Made by a program: the position numbers and the translations under genes
From: Atopobiaceae bacterium
Lineage (GTDB): Bacteria; Actinomycetota; Coriobacteriia; Coriobacteriales; Atopobiaceae
NCBI GenBank assembly: GCA_902834555.1
Contig: CADFJN010000029.1
Span: 1-21,755, forward strand
Direction of reading: 5' to 3'
DNA: 21,755 bases
Notes under the pieces: model-generated
What the model was told of the DNA's origin: nothing
Databases searched by the model: none
The model's input: only the letters and a program-made list of their open reading frames with translations
Shown here: one piece after another, positions 1 through 7,148 of the stretch
Layout of the letters: every line of letters begins with the position of its first letter
How positions within the stretch are numbered: position 1 is the stretch's first letter

Positions 1-49
1 TGCGGACCTCCAGTCCCGGACCACCCCGTGGTCCAACTTCGAGTCCGCA
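1..49. repeat. Terminal hairpin repeat, left copy
   Basis: The segment begins with TGCGGAC and ends with GTCCGCA (1-7 and 43-49). It holds an inner perfect hairpin, GGACCAC / GTGGTCC (18-24 and 28-34). Nearly the same sequence lies inverted at 21706-21752. The two copies differ mainly in the inner loop, and each keeps its inner stem. Read outward from position 49 it starts TGCGGACTCGAAGTTGGACC. That resembles IS3-family (IS150-like) ends, which start with TG and often carry an AAGTTGGAC stretch, but no transposase is in view. A palindromic MITE or another structured repeat is equally possible. Confidence 0.7.
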
Positions 50-80
50 CCCCCGCCTTCACGCAGACGGGAGTTTCACT

Positions 81-1115
81 ATGTCAAAAGCCGAGCGCCC
101 GGCAAGACCGCATGGCCTGATTTTCTACATCTTCGCCCTCGTTATAGCCGAGTTCATCATCCTGATGGCTGCGTCCGTCCGTGGCGTTATCGGGATGGCG
201 ATTGCTATCGCCGGCGGCGTGGGCTACTGGTTCCTCATCCGACGCTTCTGGCGCCGTCTTGCATCCGACTCGCCCGAGTCCGGATTCGTAAGGGGAGGGC
301 TGAGGATGTCCTCCCGAGCTCGGAAGGTTGTCTCGGGAGCAATCTGCGCCTTCCTGCTGCTAATGAACATGGGGGTCGCATCGTACGACCCCTCAAAAGT
401 AGCCACGGGGAACTCATCTGCCGAGGTAGCGGCCCAGGCTGGTGGGGACGTCGGCTCGTCCACCGATGCTGCCGAAGCCGATTCGGCCAAGCAGGATGAC
501 GACTCGGACAATACGGGGGATGCGACTTCCGAGGAGAAAGGACAGGCCGCGGAAAACGTGTCTTCTCCCAGCGACGCCACTGAGGCCGACTCGGGTCAGC
601 GAGGAAGCGGTTCCGACAATTCGGATTCCATGCCAACCGAGCAGACCGCGGTGGTCCCAAAGACCAACGACGACTTTATCGATGCCTATAACTCCCTTGC
701 TGGCACTCCGTTCGTCAAGGAGGATGACTACACCGCAAGCGACAAGGGCTCGCTGTACTATCGAACCGAGTTCAGACTCCCGGCGTTCGAGGACGCGAGT
801 GGAGTCCATGGGTCTATCGGTGGGGCCTCTGTGGATATCGTGAGCTACGGCGGGAGCTGGGGACGCGAGAAATGCGTGCGCGTGTACGTTGACGACAAGG
901 ACTCAGAGGAGCTGGCTGGGATATTCAGGACATGTGTTGAGGTGCTTTGCCCGAACGCCTCCGAAGAGGACCGGGAGGCATATGAGTCCGAGGTAATCAA
1001 GCAGCAGAAGGATGGCTATGACCCAAGCTTGGCCAGCGGTAACTATGAGGGCATTGACCTCAACGGGTATCTCCAGCATCGTTCTCTGATGATTGAGAAT
1101 ACCAAAGGCGAGTAA
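81..1115 (+). CDS. Membrane-anchored exported protein with acidic Ser/Asp-rich linker, function unknown
   Basis: I do not recognise the family. The 344-aa product has hydrophobic segments at about residues 13-31, 36-53 and 83-100. A low-complexity linker rich in Ser, Asp, Glu and Ala follows (about 105-190), then a soluble domain (about 195-340) with no known motif. The linker holds an imperfect internal duplication: residues 126-144 and 161-180 both read SS-(P)-(S/T)DA-x-EADS, ending in SDN. The start is supported by CGGGAG eight bases upstream. A second in-frame ATG at 306 (residue 76) has GGGAGG in front of it and would give a 269-aa protein with one N-terminal hydrophobic segment, so both forms are possible. 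The large domain is probably outside the cell. The gene lies 32 bp inside the left terminal repeat and is alone in its unit. Confidence 0.7.
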   Translation: MSKAERPARPHGLIFYIFALVIAEFIILMAASVRGVIGMAIAIAGGVGYWFLIRRFWRRLASDSPESGFVRGGLRMSSRARKVVSGAICAFLLLMNMGVASYDPSKVATGNSSAEVAAQAGGDVGSSTDAAEADSAKQDDDSDNTGDATSEEKGQAAENVSSPSDATEADSGQRGSGSDNSDSMPTEQTAVVPKTNDDFIDAYNSLAGTPFVKEDDYTASDKGSLYYRTEFRLPAFEDASGVHGSIGGASVDIVSYGGSWGREKCVRVYVDDKDSEELAGIFRTCVEVLCPNASEEDREAYESEVIKQQKDGYDPSLASGNYEGIDLNGYLQHRSLMIENTKGE

Positions 1116-1568
1116 CAACAACGCTTGACCGGGACTTTGGTATTTCTGAATGGCAGTCCAGTCGTGCTTCGGGATTATCTGCTTGTGCCCCAGAGTGATA
1201 TTCCTTGGAAGAATGGCGAATCCGAGGGCTTTGCGCGCCTCGAATGCACCCTCTCGTTAGCCCATTAATCATTGCTCAGGTTTCGTTTGGGGCGATACCA
1301 TCTCGTTGAGAGGCGGATACGGGAGAGCTTAGACGTTCAAATCTTCTAACGCCCACCATAAATTCGCAGTTCAGAGGCTATGTTCTCTGGCCTGTTTTTT
1401 GCGGGTACACAAAGCCCCCATGGCCCTTGGTAATACCGCGCCGGACGCCTCATACTTTGGGATGACGCGCGTTTCCTGTATGCCGCCGAAAATCACCAAG
1501 AAGCTGGACGCCTATGGCCTGAGGAAAGAATCAACCAAGCAGGCAGACCTCCTAGGATTGGAGCAACC
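1116..1568. other. Intergenic region, no supported gene
   Basis: This 453-bp stretch follows the membrane protein. The only notable open frame (1399-1680, plus) overlaps the start of the next gene in another frame, has no ribosome site, and matches nothing I recognise. Composition is less GC-rich than the flanks. I see no convincing terminator hairpin; a promoter for the following gene is expected here but I cannot place it. Confidence 0.5.
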
Positions 1569-3168
1569 ATGGCAACGTGCCCCAATCGCACGCGGTGGCT
1601 GCCCGCCGTCTCCGGTGCCGTTGCGGCGATGCTCGCACTCGCCGTTCTGCCCACGAAGGCGCTGGCCGATGACGCGCTGAACCCCGGGCCCTACTCTGAG
1701 GACAGCCAGCTGAGCACCGATGCATACTCGGCCCTGGGCTTCACCGTCTCGGACGACACTGGCGACGCCGGCACCTATGCCCCCTATGGCAACGACAAGA
1801 ACGTGAGCACCACCCTGCTGAGCGACGACGAGGTCTACATGGCCGCCAATGGTGCCACAGCCAATGCATATACGCTGCGGGGGAAGCTCAATCAGCTCTA
1901 CGATGCCAATACGGGCGCGGAAGGTCTGGTTGGCTACACCACGATCTCTGACGACTAACTACGGAGAGATGGGTGGAGCTTATTTGTTCTGGCCTATCAA
2001 CGAGCTCTACGGTACGAGCAGCAATCCTGGGACGGCCGTGGATATGGTTGAAAAGGGCGTTAGCTACTACTCGCTGCTCAGCGACAACGAGAATGACGTT
2101 ATCAAGGGGTCTACCAGCAACGGATTCAGCGGCAAGTATGCCACCAGCGTCTCGGCAGACCTTGGCAGTGGCTACAAGGACCACGTCGTCGAGCTGCGCG
2201 CCTATGGAAGCCAGTACTACACCATGGTCGGCAACCAGCAGCTGAGCGGCGCTTTTGCGGTAAAGGTATTCTCGCTTGACACTGAGGGGAACCGTACGGA
2301 GGTCACGAGCCTCAGCCCCACGGTCAACGATAGCCAGATCCAGGCGAGCAATTACTCTGATGAGCTGGCATACCTCCGGGCCGGCTACCTGCAGGAGCAC
2401 GACGCCTACTTCGAAGTGGCCGCCGCGGATGTGGATGGCGACGGTGTGGATGAGGTCTTCTGCTACACGGGCTGCTACAAGGACAAGAACGGCGAGCGCC
2501 TTGCCTGCATCGACATGTGGGACCTGCAGCCCGACGGCTCCTGGAGCCACACCCAGGAATGGGTGGACTGCGGCCAGGCGTCCTACTATGTCACAGCACA
2601 GGAACTTGCCGAGATCCGCAACAGCAAAGATGACCCACCGACCGAATGCAGCTCATGATGGCCCCGGTGGTCACCCTGGCCGGCGGCGACCTTGACCGCC
2701 GCGGCTACGGTCCTTATCATTGCCGGCTGGGACTGCGGTGGCAGCTCCAACGCGGAGTACGCCAACTTTGGCTACCGCTACGTGTACTATGACACGTCCC
2801 AGGACGATTTCGTCGTCTCCGACTACTACCGCAAGGCCCTTGGCAAGGATGCCGCACACATCACCGAGACCGCTTGCAAGGACTCGGACCAGGATGGCCG
2901 ATACCGTCCGACCCTGGCGCCCTTTGCCCTGGGTGCCGCACGCCTGGACGGTCTCAACCAGGGTGCCGCCGAGAACGACGACGTCCTCATGGGTGGGGAC
3001 ATCTACTCGTTCAGTCTCTCTGCTGGGGTGAGCCTCGACGCTTTCGGCAGCATCAGCCTCACCTCTGACCAGGTGAACTCGAACCGTTACACAAAGGGCA
3101 AGGAGCAGGTCTGGCTCACCGCACAGCTTAGGAGCTGTGGCATGCCTATGACAGATTCTGCGGAGTAA
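1569..3168 (+). pseudogene. Secreted FG-GAP/VCBS-type surface protein, frameshifted
   Basis: Three consecutive frames read as one protein of about 530 residues. It starts at ATG 1569 behind GGAG (1560-1563). A signal peptide follows: charged start, hydrophobic core, and an ALA-DDA cleavage site near residue 33. The first frame ends after TTISDD at 1958, and the sequence goes on as NYGEMGGAYLFWP one frame over, an apparent one-base insertion near 1956. A one-base loss near 2646 (GAATGCAG) and a one-base gain near 2711 then shift the frame out and back. The short stretch between them still reads APVVTLAGGDLDR. The calcium-loop motif DVDGDGVDE (about 2427-2453) and the decayed GGDLDRRGY (near 2680-2710) are typical of FG-GAP/VCBS propeller repeats. 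Three closely spaced indels with good protein between them fit either a recent pseudogene or uncorrected read errors. Confidence 0.75.
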
Positions 3169-3198
3169 CGTATCGTACTTCGCCTGCACCTTCAAATC

Positions 3199-3218
3199 AT
3201 GTGCATTATCATGTACAT
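3199..3218 (+). promoter_or_regulatory. YefM-like autoregulatory operator (two TGTACA-type palindromes)
   Basis: ATGTGCAT (3199-3206) and the perfect palindrome ATGTACAT (3211-3218) lie 28 bp upstream of the antitoxin start, with centres 12 bp apart. As I recall, the YefM-YoeB operator is a pair of palindromes with TGTACA cores at the same 12-bp centre-to-centre spacing. This supports a YefM/Phd-type antitoxin that represses its own promoter together with the toxin. Confidence 0.6.
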
Positions 3219-3245
3219 AACTGGACACATCATGGGAGGAATCAC

Positions 3246-3542
3246 ATGGATGCCATCTATTCTGCGACTGCGTTGCGTGATCATCCGCGCGAAGTGAAGC
3301 AGGCTGCCCGCGAACGACTCGTGAGGATTACGGAGAATGGCAACGGCGCCTACGTGTTTTGCTCTGAGGAGGTTTTCCAACGGGAAGTGGACGATGCCGT
3401 TGAACGAGCGCTCTATGCGCAGCGTGTCTCCGATGCAATAGACCGTGGTCGCGCGGATATTGCCGCCGGCCGGTATGTGGAAGGTATCGAGGCGGCGAAG
3501 GCTGCCGTTGCGGATAAGCGGGCCTCCCGTGGCGCGGCTTAG
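3246..3542 (+). CDS. Phd/YefM-type antitoxin
   Basis: The gene encodes a 98-aa antitoxin of a type II toxin-antitoxin pair. It should bind the RelE-like toxin encoded next and repress the operon. The N-terminal half (MDAIYSATALRDHPREVKQ, then a strand ending NGNGAYVF) has the build of the Phd/YefM DNA-binding fold. The C-terminal half is a charged, probably disordered helix that would wrap the toxin. ATG 3246 is chosen because GGGAGG (3234-3239) precedes it; the longer frame from 3201 would translate through the operator. The end overlaps the toxin start by 14 bp, the usual coupled arrangement. Family assignment is from sequence pattern and context. Confidence 0.8.
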   Translation: MDAIYSATALRDHPREVKQAARERLVRITENGNGAYVFCSEEVFQREVDDAVERALYAQRVSDAIDRGRADIAAGRYVEGIEAAKAAVADKRASRGAA

Positions 3543-3807
3543 GTTCTCCGAGGAGTTCCTCGAGTCTCTCGCCGGGCTTGATAAACGGGTCGAGGAGTCC
3601 GTATGGAAGAAGCTCGCGCTCGTACAGGGCTTTCCGGAAGTGGGTTCGTCCCTGGTGGAACCCTCGCTTAGACATGCATATGGCTCTGCCTGCCTCAAAG
3701 TGGTAGCTGCAGGTTATGACGTGCTCTACGAGCGTGGCGAGAAGGGTAACGATGCCGAAGAGGTCGTCGACGTCCTTGGCATTGTGAACCAGCGGGCAGT
3801 GCGCTAG
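3529..3807 (+). CDS. RelE/ParE-family toxin
   Basis: The 92-aa product of the second gene of the pair begins at GTG 3529 inside the end of the antitoxin gene. The opening ARLRFSEEFLESLAGLDKRV and the strands ending LKVVAAGYDVLYER match the RelE/ParE build of two N-terminal helices and a four-stranded sheet. RelE-type members cut mRNA at the ribosome and ParE-type members poison gyrase; the sequence does not settle which applies. GTG 3529 is preferred over upstream frames because it starts exactly at the conserved N-terminal strand. The frame is intact, so the pair is probably active. No second promoter is evident, so it should be made from the antitoxin transcript. Confidence 0.75.
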   Translation: MARLRFSEEFLESLAGLDKRVEESVWKKLALVQGFPEVGSSLVEPSLRHAYGSACLKVVAAGYDVLYERGEKGNDAEEVVDVLGIVNQRAVR

Positions 3808-4114
3808 CGGCGGCGTTGCTAGCCACGTGCGGCAAGGCACGTACAAACATGACGTGGACGGCATCGGCGTACTCGACGATCGCCCGGAAGGCGGCTATCT
3901 CGGCAAAGGTGACGGGTACGCCCAGGTCAGGGGACAGGTACCAATCCGGCCCGGCGCGAGGCGGCGGCTGCGCAGCTTCTGGCTGGTGGACGGCTGCGTT
4001 TGGCTGGCGGTTGGGGTGGCTCGGGGTCGCGATGCCGCGTGGGGCCGCGGCGTCCGGGGATGTTTCGCCAGCGATCTTCTCGTCTAGGGTTGTCTCGTGG
4101 TGCCCGTCTCGGGA

Positions 4115-4215
4115 AAACCTGCGGCTTAATAGCAGTCTCAGACAAGGTGTGTCGAGAAGAACCGCAGGTAGATGGCCTGACCCTTGTCGCCAGGCTTCTA
4201 TTAAGCCGCAGGTTT
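4115..4215. repeat. Nested inverted repeat upstream of the MetE-like gene
   Basis: AAACCTGCGGCTTAATAG (4115-4132) is perfectly complementary to 4198-4215. Nested inside are GACAAGG (4141-4147) and CCTTGTC (4182-4188). The loop holds a third copy of the arm core, CCGCAGGT (4162-4169), which could pair with ACCTGCGG (4117-4124) instead of the distal arm. The element sits about 145 bp before the start codon. It could be a leader RNA with alternative folds or a MITE-like foldback element. Confidence 0.65.
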
Positions 4216-4245
4216 CGATTGGCTGGCCTGCCATATCGCCCAAAA

Positions 4246-4264
4246 CCATAGCCACAGGCTATGG
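4246..4264 (-). terminator. Short perfect hairpin, possible minus-strand terminator
   Basis: CCATAGCC and GGCTATGG flank a 3-nt loop. On the minus strand the stem is followed by TTTT, a weak intrinsic-terminator pattern, but no minus-strand gene is established upstream of it. It may instead be part of the leader of the next plus-strand gene. Confidence 0.3.
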
Positions 4265-4360
4265 AACGCGATAGAAGATAGATACGCTCTCATGCCTCAC
4301 CATTCTGCCATCATGGATGGAGAACAAATTTGCAACCATCCCTCGTGACAAGGAGCAACC

Positions 4361-5500
4361 ATGTCCGCCTCCACGCTTAAGCAGCCGCCCTACACCTACG
4401 ACATTGTTGGAAGCTTCCTCAGGCCGGAGCGCCTGAAGAAGGCCCGCGCCGAGTATGCGGCCGAAAAGATCGACCAGGCCCAGCTCACGGCTGTCGAGGA
4501 CGAGTGCATCGCCGAGCTCGTGCAAAAGGAGAAGGCCGCCGGCCTGCGCGCCGTCACCGACGGCGAGTTCCGTCGCGCCATGTGGCACCTGGACTTTCTC
4601 GCCGCGCTCGACGGCGTGGAGGAGATCTCTGCCGACACCTGGTCCGTGGAGTTCAAGGGCCCCAAGCCCAAGGGCGCGCAGCTGCGCTTCACGGGCAAGG
4701 TCGACTTTGGGCCGGATCACCCGTTCATTGAGCACTTCCGTCGCCTCCAGAAGATTGCGGGCGGCTACCCCACAAAGCTGACCATCCCGGCGCCCTCCAT
4801 GCTGCACCTCATTCCCTGCGTGCGCGGCAAGGCCACGTACCGGCCCATCGACCGCTACGCGGGGCCGGACGGCGACGATCGCCTCTTTGAGGACATCGCC
4901 GTCGCGTACCAGCACGCCATCAAGGCTTTCTACGATGAGGGCTGCCGCTACCTGCAGTTTGATGACACGAGCTGGGGAGAGTTCTGCGACGCGGACAAGC
5001 GCGCCGCCTACGAGGCCCAGGGCATCGACCTCGACGCCGTGGCAAAGCGCTATGTGAAGACCATCAACCGCGCGCTCGAGGCAAAGCCGGCGGACATGAC
5101 CATCACGACGCACATCTGCCGTGGCAACTTCCGATCGACCTGGTTCTCCTCGGGTGGCTACGAGCCGATCGCTGAGACGCTCTTCTCGCACGCAAACTAC
5201 GACGGGTTCTTCCTCGAGTACGACTCCGCCCGCGCGGGCGACTTTGAGCCGCTGCGCCACATCCGCGACCAGATTGTGGTCCTGGGCCTGGTGACGTCCA
5301 AGTTCCCCGAGCTTGAGGACGAGGACGCCGTCATAGAGCGCATCCGCGAGGCCGAGAAGTACGTGCCGCTCGACCACCTGCGCCTCTCCACGCAGTGCGG
5401 CTTCTCCTCGACCGAAGAGGGCAACGTCCTCACCGAGGACGACCAGTGGGCAAAGATCGCTCTGGTCCGCCGCATCGCGGAGCGCGTCTGGGGAGAGTAG
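4361..5500 (+). CDS. MetE-like methyltransferase, YxjG/YxjH family
   Basis: The 379-aa protein corresponds to the C-terminal catalytic barrel of cobalamin-independent methionine synthase alone, the size usual for the YxjG/YxjH family. It probably moves a methyl group to a thiol such as homocysteine in the cytoplasm; the donor is not known for this family. The zinc ligands are in place: His251 and Cys253 (HICRGN), Glu286 (FFLEYD) and Cys346 (STQCGF). The N-terminal part holds VGSFLRP and VTDGEFRR, typical of the folate-like binding face. The full MetE N-terminal half is absent, so it is not a classical MetE. The start has AAGGAG (4350-4355). The gene stands alone behind a structured leader (4115-4215), which suggests transcript-level control, but I do not find a SAM riboswitch consensus. 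Confidence 0.88.
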   Translation: MSASTLKQPPYTYDIVGSFLRPERLKKARAEYAAEKIDQAQLTAVEDECIAELVQKEKAAGLRAVTDGEFRRAMWHLDFLAALDGVEEISADTWSVEFKGPKPKGAQLRFTGKVDFGPDHPFIEHFRRLQKIAGGYPTKLTIPAPSMLHLIPCVRGKATYRPIDRYAGPDGDDRLFEDIAVAYQHAIKAFYDEGCRYLQFDDTSWGEFCDADKRAAYEAQGIDLDAVAKRYVKTINRALEAKPADMTITTHICRGNFRSTWFSSGGYEPIAETLFSHANYDGFFLEYDSARAGDFEPLRHIRDQIVVLGLVTSKFPELEDEDAVIERIREAEKYVPLDHLRLSTQCGFSSTEEGNVLTEDDQWAKIALVRRIAERVWGE

Positions 5501-5551
5501 GGCGCGCTGCGTGATTGCGTGCGCCACGAACTGGTGGGCTCTTGTAAAGGA

Positions 5552-5567
5552 GTATACTACAGTATAC
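5552..5567 (+). promoter_or_regulatory. Tandem GTATAC sites, likely toxin-antitoxin operator
   Basis: Two GTATAC palindromes (5552-5557 and 5562-5567) lie 10 bp apart, immediately before the HigB-like frame and within an AT-rich stretch unlike the flanks. TATACT inside the pair could be a -10 element. An autoregulatory operator bound by the HigA-like antitoxin is the simplest reading. Confidence 0.45.
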
Positions 5568-5576
5568 AATTCATAC

Positions 5577-5873
5577 ATGTTGGAGATAAATAGGACAGAC
5601 GAGTTCTGAAGGTGGCTCAGGAAGCTGCGGGATGCCGACGCCAAGGCACGTATCAACTTGCGCATTAGGCGTATATCGCTTACGGGCAACCTGGGTGACG
5701 CCAAAACAGTTGGGGAGGGTATTAGCGAGCTGCGCGTAGACTATGGGCCGGGTTACCGTCTGTACTTCTCGTGGCGCGGAAATGAACTTATCCTGCTGCT
5801 CATTGGTGGCGATAAGTCTACCCAGCAGCGAGACATCGCTAAGGCCAAACAGCTCAACAAGGAGTACGAGTAG
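5577..5873 (+). pseudogene. HigB/Gp49-like toxin gene with stop at codon 11
   Basis: From ATG 5577 the frame reads MLEINRTDEF, then TGA (5607-5609), then continues without interruption as RWLRKLRDADAKARINLRIRR and on to DIAKAKQLNKEYE at 5873. Read through, this is a 98-aa RelE/HigB-type (Gp49-like) toxin of normal length, ending in the family's LLLIGGDKSTQQRDI block. Family members usually have Arg at the stop position (FRKW or FRRW), so a CGA-to-TGA change fits. Later starts, such as TTG 5658, would drop the first helix and have no ribosome site. The gene precedes a HigA-like antitoxin by 17 bp, the usual toxin-first order of this family. It is most likely inactivated; a sequencing error is the main alternative. 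Confidence 0.75.
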
Positions 5874-5890
5874 ATCGAGGGAGGCAAGCA

Positions 5891-6181
5891 ATGGAAGCGA
5901 AGAAGGCGGCCGCTTACGATGCGGAAGAGTTTCTGGATACGGACGAGGACATTGTCGCCTACCTTAACGCAGCGCTCGAGGATGGTGACCCATCCCTTGT
6001 GTCTGCGGCGCTCGGTGACGTTGCTCGCGCGCGAGGCATGACTCAGCTCGCCCATGAGACAGGCATCACGCGAGATGGCCTCTACAAGGCGCTTTCTCCT
6101 TCGGGCAATCCATCTTTCGCTACGGTCCAGAAGGTGGTTAGGGCATTGGGCTATAAGCTTGACGTGGCGGTGGCGGTCTGA
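5891..6181 (+). CDS. HigA-like addiction-module antidote protein (XRE-type HTH)
   Basis: The 96-aa antitoxin is partner of the broken HigB-like gene just upstream. The sequence opens with AYDAEEFLDTDEDIVAYLNAALEDGD, which is characteristic of the antidote-protein family whose members sit after Gp49-like toxins. The second half is a helix-turn-helix (about residues 45-85) with MTQLAHETGITRDGLYKAL as turn and recognition helix. The start has GAGGGAGG (5877-5884). The frame is intact although the toxin is not, so it may persist as a repressor of its own promoter or as an anti-addiction gene against a related intact module. Confidence 0.85.
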   Translation: MEAKKAAAYDAEEFLDTDEDIVAYLNAALEDGDPSLVSAALGDVARARGMTQLAHETGITRDGLYKALSPSGNPSFATVQKVVRALGYKLDVAVAV

Positions 6182-6201
6182 CGCTCCTCTGGCCTGCTCC
6201 T

Positions 6202-6236
6202 CTCGTTTCGCTACCATTGCTCCGGTAGACGAGAAG
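6202..6236 (+). promoter_or_regulatory. Repeated upstream motif, copy 1
   Basis: CTCGTTTCGCTACCAT is followed after a short gap by TAGACGAGAAG, directly before the ribosome site of the histidine phosphatase gene. A near-identical block precedes the Hsp33 gene at 7102-7135. TACCAT is a plausible -10 element and the rest would be the start of the leader, but I see no clear -35. The identity of the two blocks is seen; the promoter role is inferred. Confidence 0.45.
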
Positions 6237-6260
6237 GGCGCGGTGCAGCGGGAGGCAGGC

Positions 6261-6860
6261 ATGGACATCTACGTCATTCGACATGGGCAGACCGACGCCA
6301 ACCTGCGTCACGAGCTGCAGGGGAGAAGGGACGTCCCCCTCAACGAGCAGGGCCGCGAGCAGGCGCGACGCATGCGGGCGCTTCTTGATGAGCGCGGGAT
6401 CCTGTTCGATCGGGTCTACTCGAGTCCTCTTGGCCGTGCGGTCGAGACCGCGCGGATCGTCTCGGGCGGAAGCGTGCCGGTCGAGACGGACGACCGTCTC
6501 CTGGAGATGGATTACGGCCCCTATGAGGGCATGGACCTGCGGAAACCCGCACCAGAGGTCGTCACGTTCTTCAGCGACTTTGTCCACAATCCGGCGCCTG
6601 CCGGTATGGAGCAGCTCTCGTCCGTGACGGCTCGGGCGGGCCGGTTCATCGAGGACGCCGCGCGCTCGTCCGGAGAGCGCATCCTTGTCTCCACGCACGC
6701 AATCCTGATGAAGGGCATCCTCGAGTACCTCACGCCAGATTCGCGCGGGAGCTACTGGTCGAAGTTCATTGGGAACTGTGCCGTCTACCAGTGCGTTTGG
6801 CGAGACGGGACGTTTAGCGTGCCGGTGGAGGTTGTTGACGCCGAGCGCAGGCGAGGTTAG
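6261..6860 (+). CDS. Histidine phosphatase (phosphoglycerate mutase-like)
   Basis: The 199-aa cytoplasmic phosphatase belongs to the histidine phosphatase superfamily, branch 1. The phosphate pocket is visible: Arg7-His8-Gly9 (VIRHGQT) with the catalytic His8, Arg59 (SSPLGRA), the proton-donor Glu82 (LLEMDYG) and His146 (VSTHAI). Length is right for this group. The substrate cannot be read from sequence; members act on phosphosugars, nucleotides, cobalamin precursors and others. ATG 6261 is chosen for the GGGAGG just upstream and because RHG falls at the usual distance from the N-terminus; the longer frame from 6054 runs into the antitoxin gene. It shares its upstream motif with Hsp33, so the two genes may be co-regulated although transcribed separately. 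Confidence 0.88.
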   Translation: MDIYVIRHGQTDANLRHELQGRRDVPLNEQGREQARRMRALLDERGILFDRVYSSPLGRAVETARIVSGGSVPVETDDRLLEMDYGPYEGMDLRKPAPEVVTFFSDFVHNPAPAGMEQLSSVTARAGRFIEDAARSSGERILVSTHAILMKGILEYLTPDSRGSYWSKFIGNCAVYQCVWRDGTFSVPVEVVDAERRRG

Positions 6861-6901
6861 ACGCGCTCCGATTGGGGGTCGCCGGGGCTTCTCGGCTTCC
6901 G

Positions 6902-7017
6902 TGTGGCTGTCCACTCCGCTCCCCGCGCGCTGTCGGGCAGAAATCGGACGTTCTGTGGTTTCTCCAGCGAAGATTTTGTCCGGAAACTGCCCGAGTTTGC
7001 GTGGAGCCGCAGCCACA
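6902..7017. repeat. Nested inverted repeats between phosphatase and Hsp33 genes
   Basis: Three perfect arm pairs are nested: TGTGGCTG/CAGCCACA (6902-6909, 7010-7017), CGGGCAG/CTGCCCG (6934-6940, 6987-6993) and CGGAC/GTCCG (6945-6949, 6978-6982). The two inner pairs share one centre (6963.5). It may act as a factor-dependent end of the phosphatase transcript, a structured RNA or a MITE-like element. No T-run follows it. Confidence 0.5.
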
Positions 7018-7043
7018 TAAGGGTTTGAACAATAACTGCTGCC

Positions 7044-7059
7044 AACCGGAAGTCCGGTT
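7044..7059. repeat. Short perfect hairpin before Hsp33 promoter region
   Basis: AACCGGA and TCCGGTT (7044-7050 and 7053-7059) form a tight palindrome just after the larger nested structure. A regulator site or terminator stem is possible; no T-run follows. Confidence 0.35.
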
Positions 7060-7101
7060 GCGCCGGTCGGCGCCACGCCTCTCGCTGCGGCTGCCGCTCG
7101 T

Positions 7102-7136
7102 CTCGTTTCGCTACCATGGTGCCCGATAGACGAGAA
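7102..7136 (+). promoter_or_regulatory. Repeated upstream motif, copy 2
   Basis: The block CTCGTTTCGCTACCAT followed by GATAGACGAGAAG repeats the one at 6202-6236. Here CTCGTCT (7098-7104) and AGACGAG (7128-7134) also form an inverted repeat around the presumed -10. It sits 13-47 bp before the Hsp33 start codon. Confidence 0.45.
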
Positions 7137-7148
7137 GAGAGGAAAAAC

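Larger units (their letters stand above)
3808..4360. other. Long intergenic region with foldback structures
   Basis: This 553-bp stretch lies between the toxin gene and the MetE-like gene. No open frame has a ribosome site or a recognisable family. A minus-strand frame (3695-4255) is long but Pro/Ala-rich and overlaps the toxin gene. The right half holds a large inverted repeat (4115-4215) and a short hairpin (4246-4264), listed separately. TAGACGAGAAG on the minus strand (4076-4086) is also part of the motif found upstream of two other genes here. Confidence 0.5.

Noticed and set aside
3695..4255. 186-aa minus-strand open frame
   Set aside because: Overlaps the toxin gene, is Pro/Ala-rich, has no ribosome site and crosses the inverted repeat; an eroded gene cannot be excluded but is not supported.
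4090..4360. SAM (S-box) riboswitch before the MetE-like gene
   Set aside because: The conserved core sequences I know for SAM-I and related classes are not visible.
5607..5609. Selenocysteine at the TGA of the HigB-like gene
   Set aside because: Family members usually have Arg here, and nothing suggests selenoprotein machinery.
4259..5704. 481-aa minus-strand open frame
   Set aside because: It is the antisense shadow of the MetE-like gene, which has intact zinc ligands and a ribosome site.
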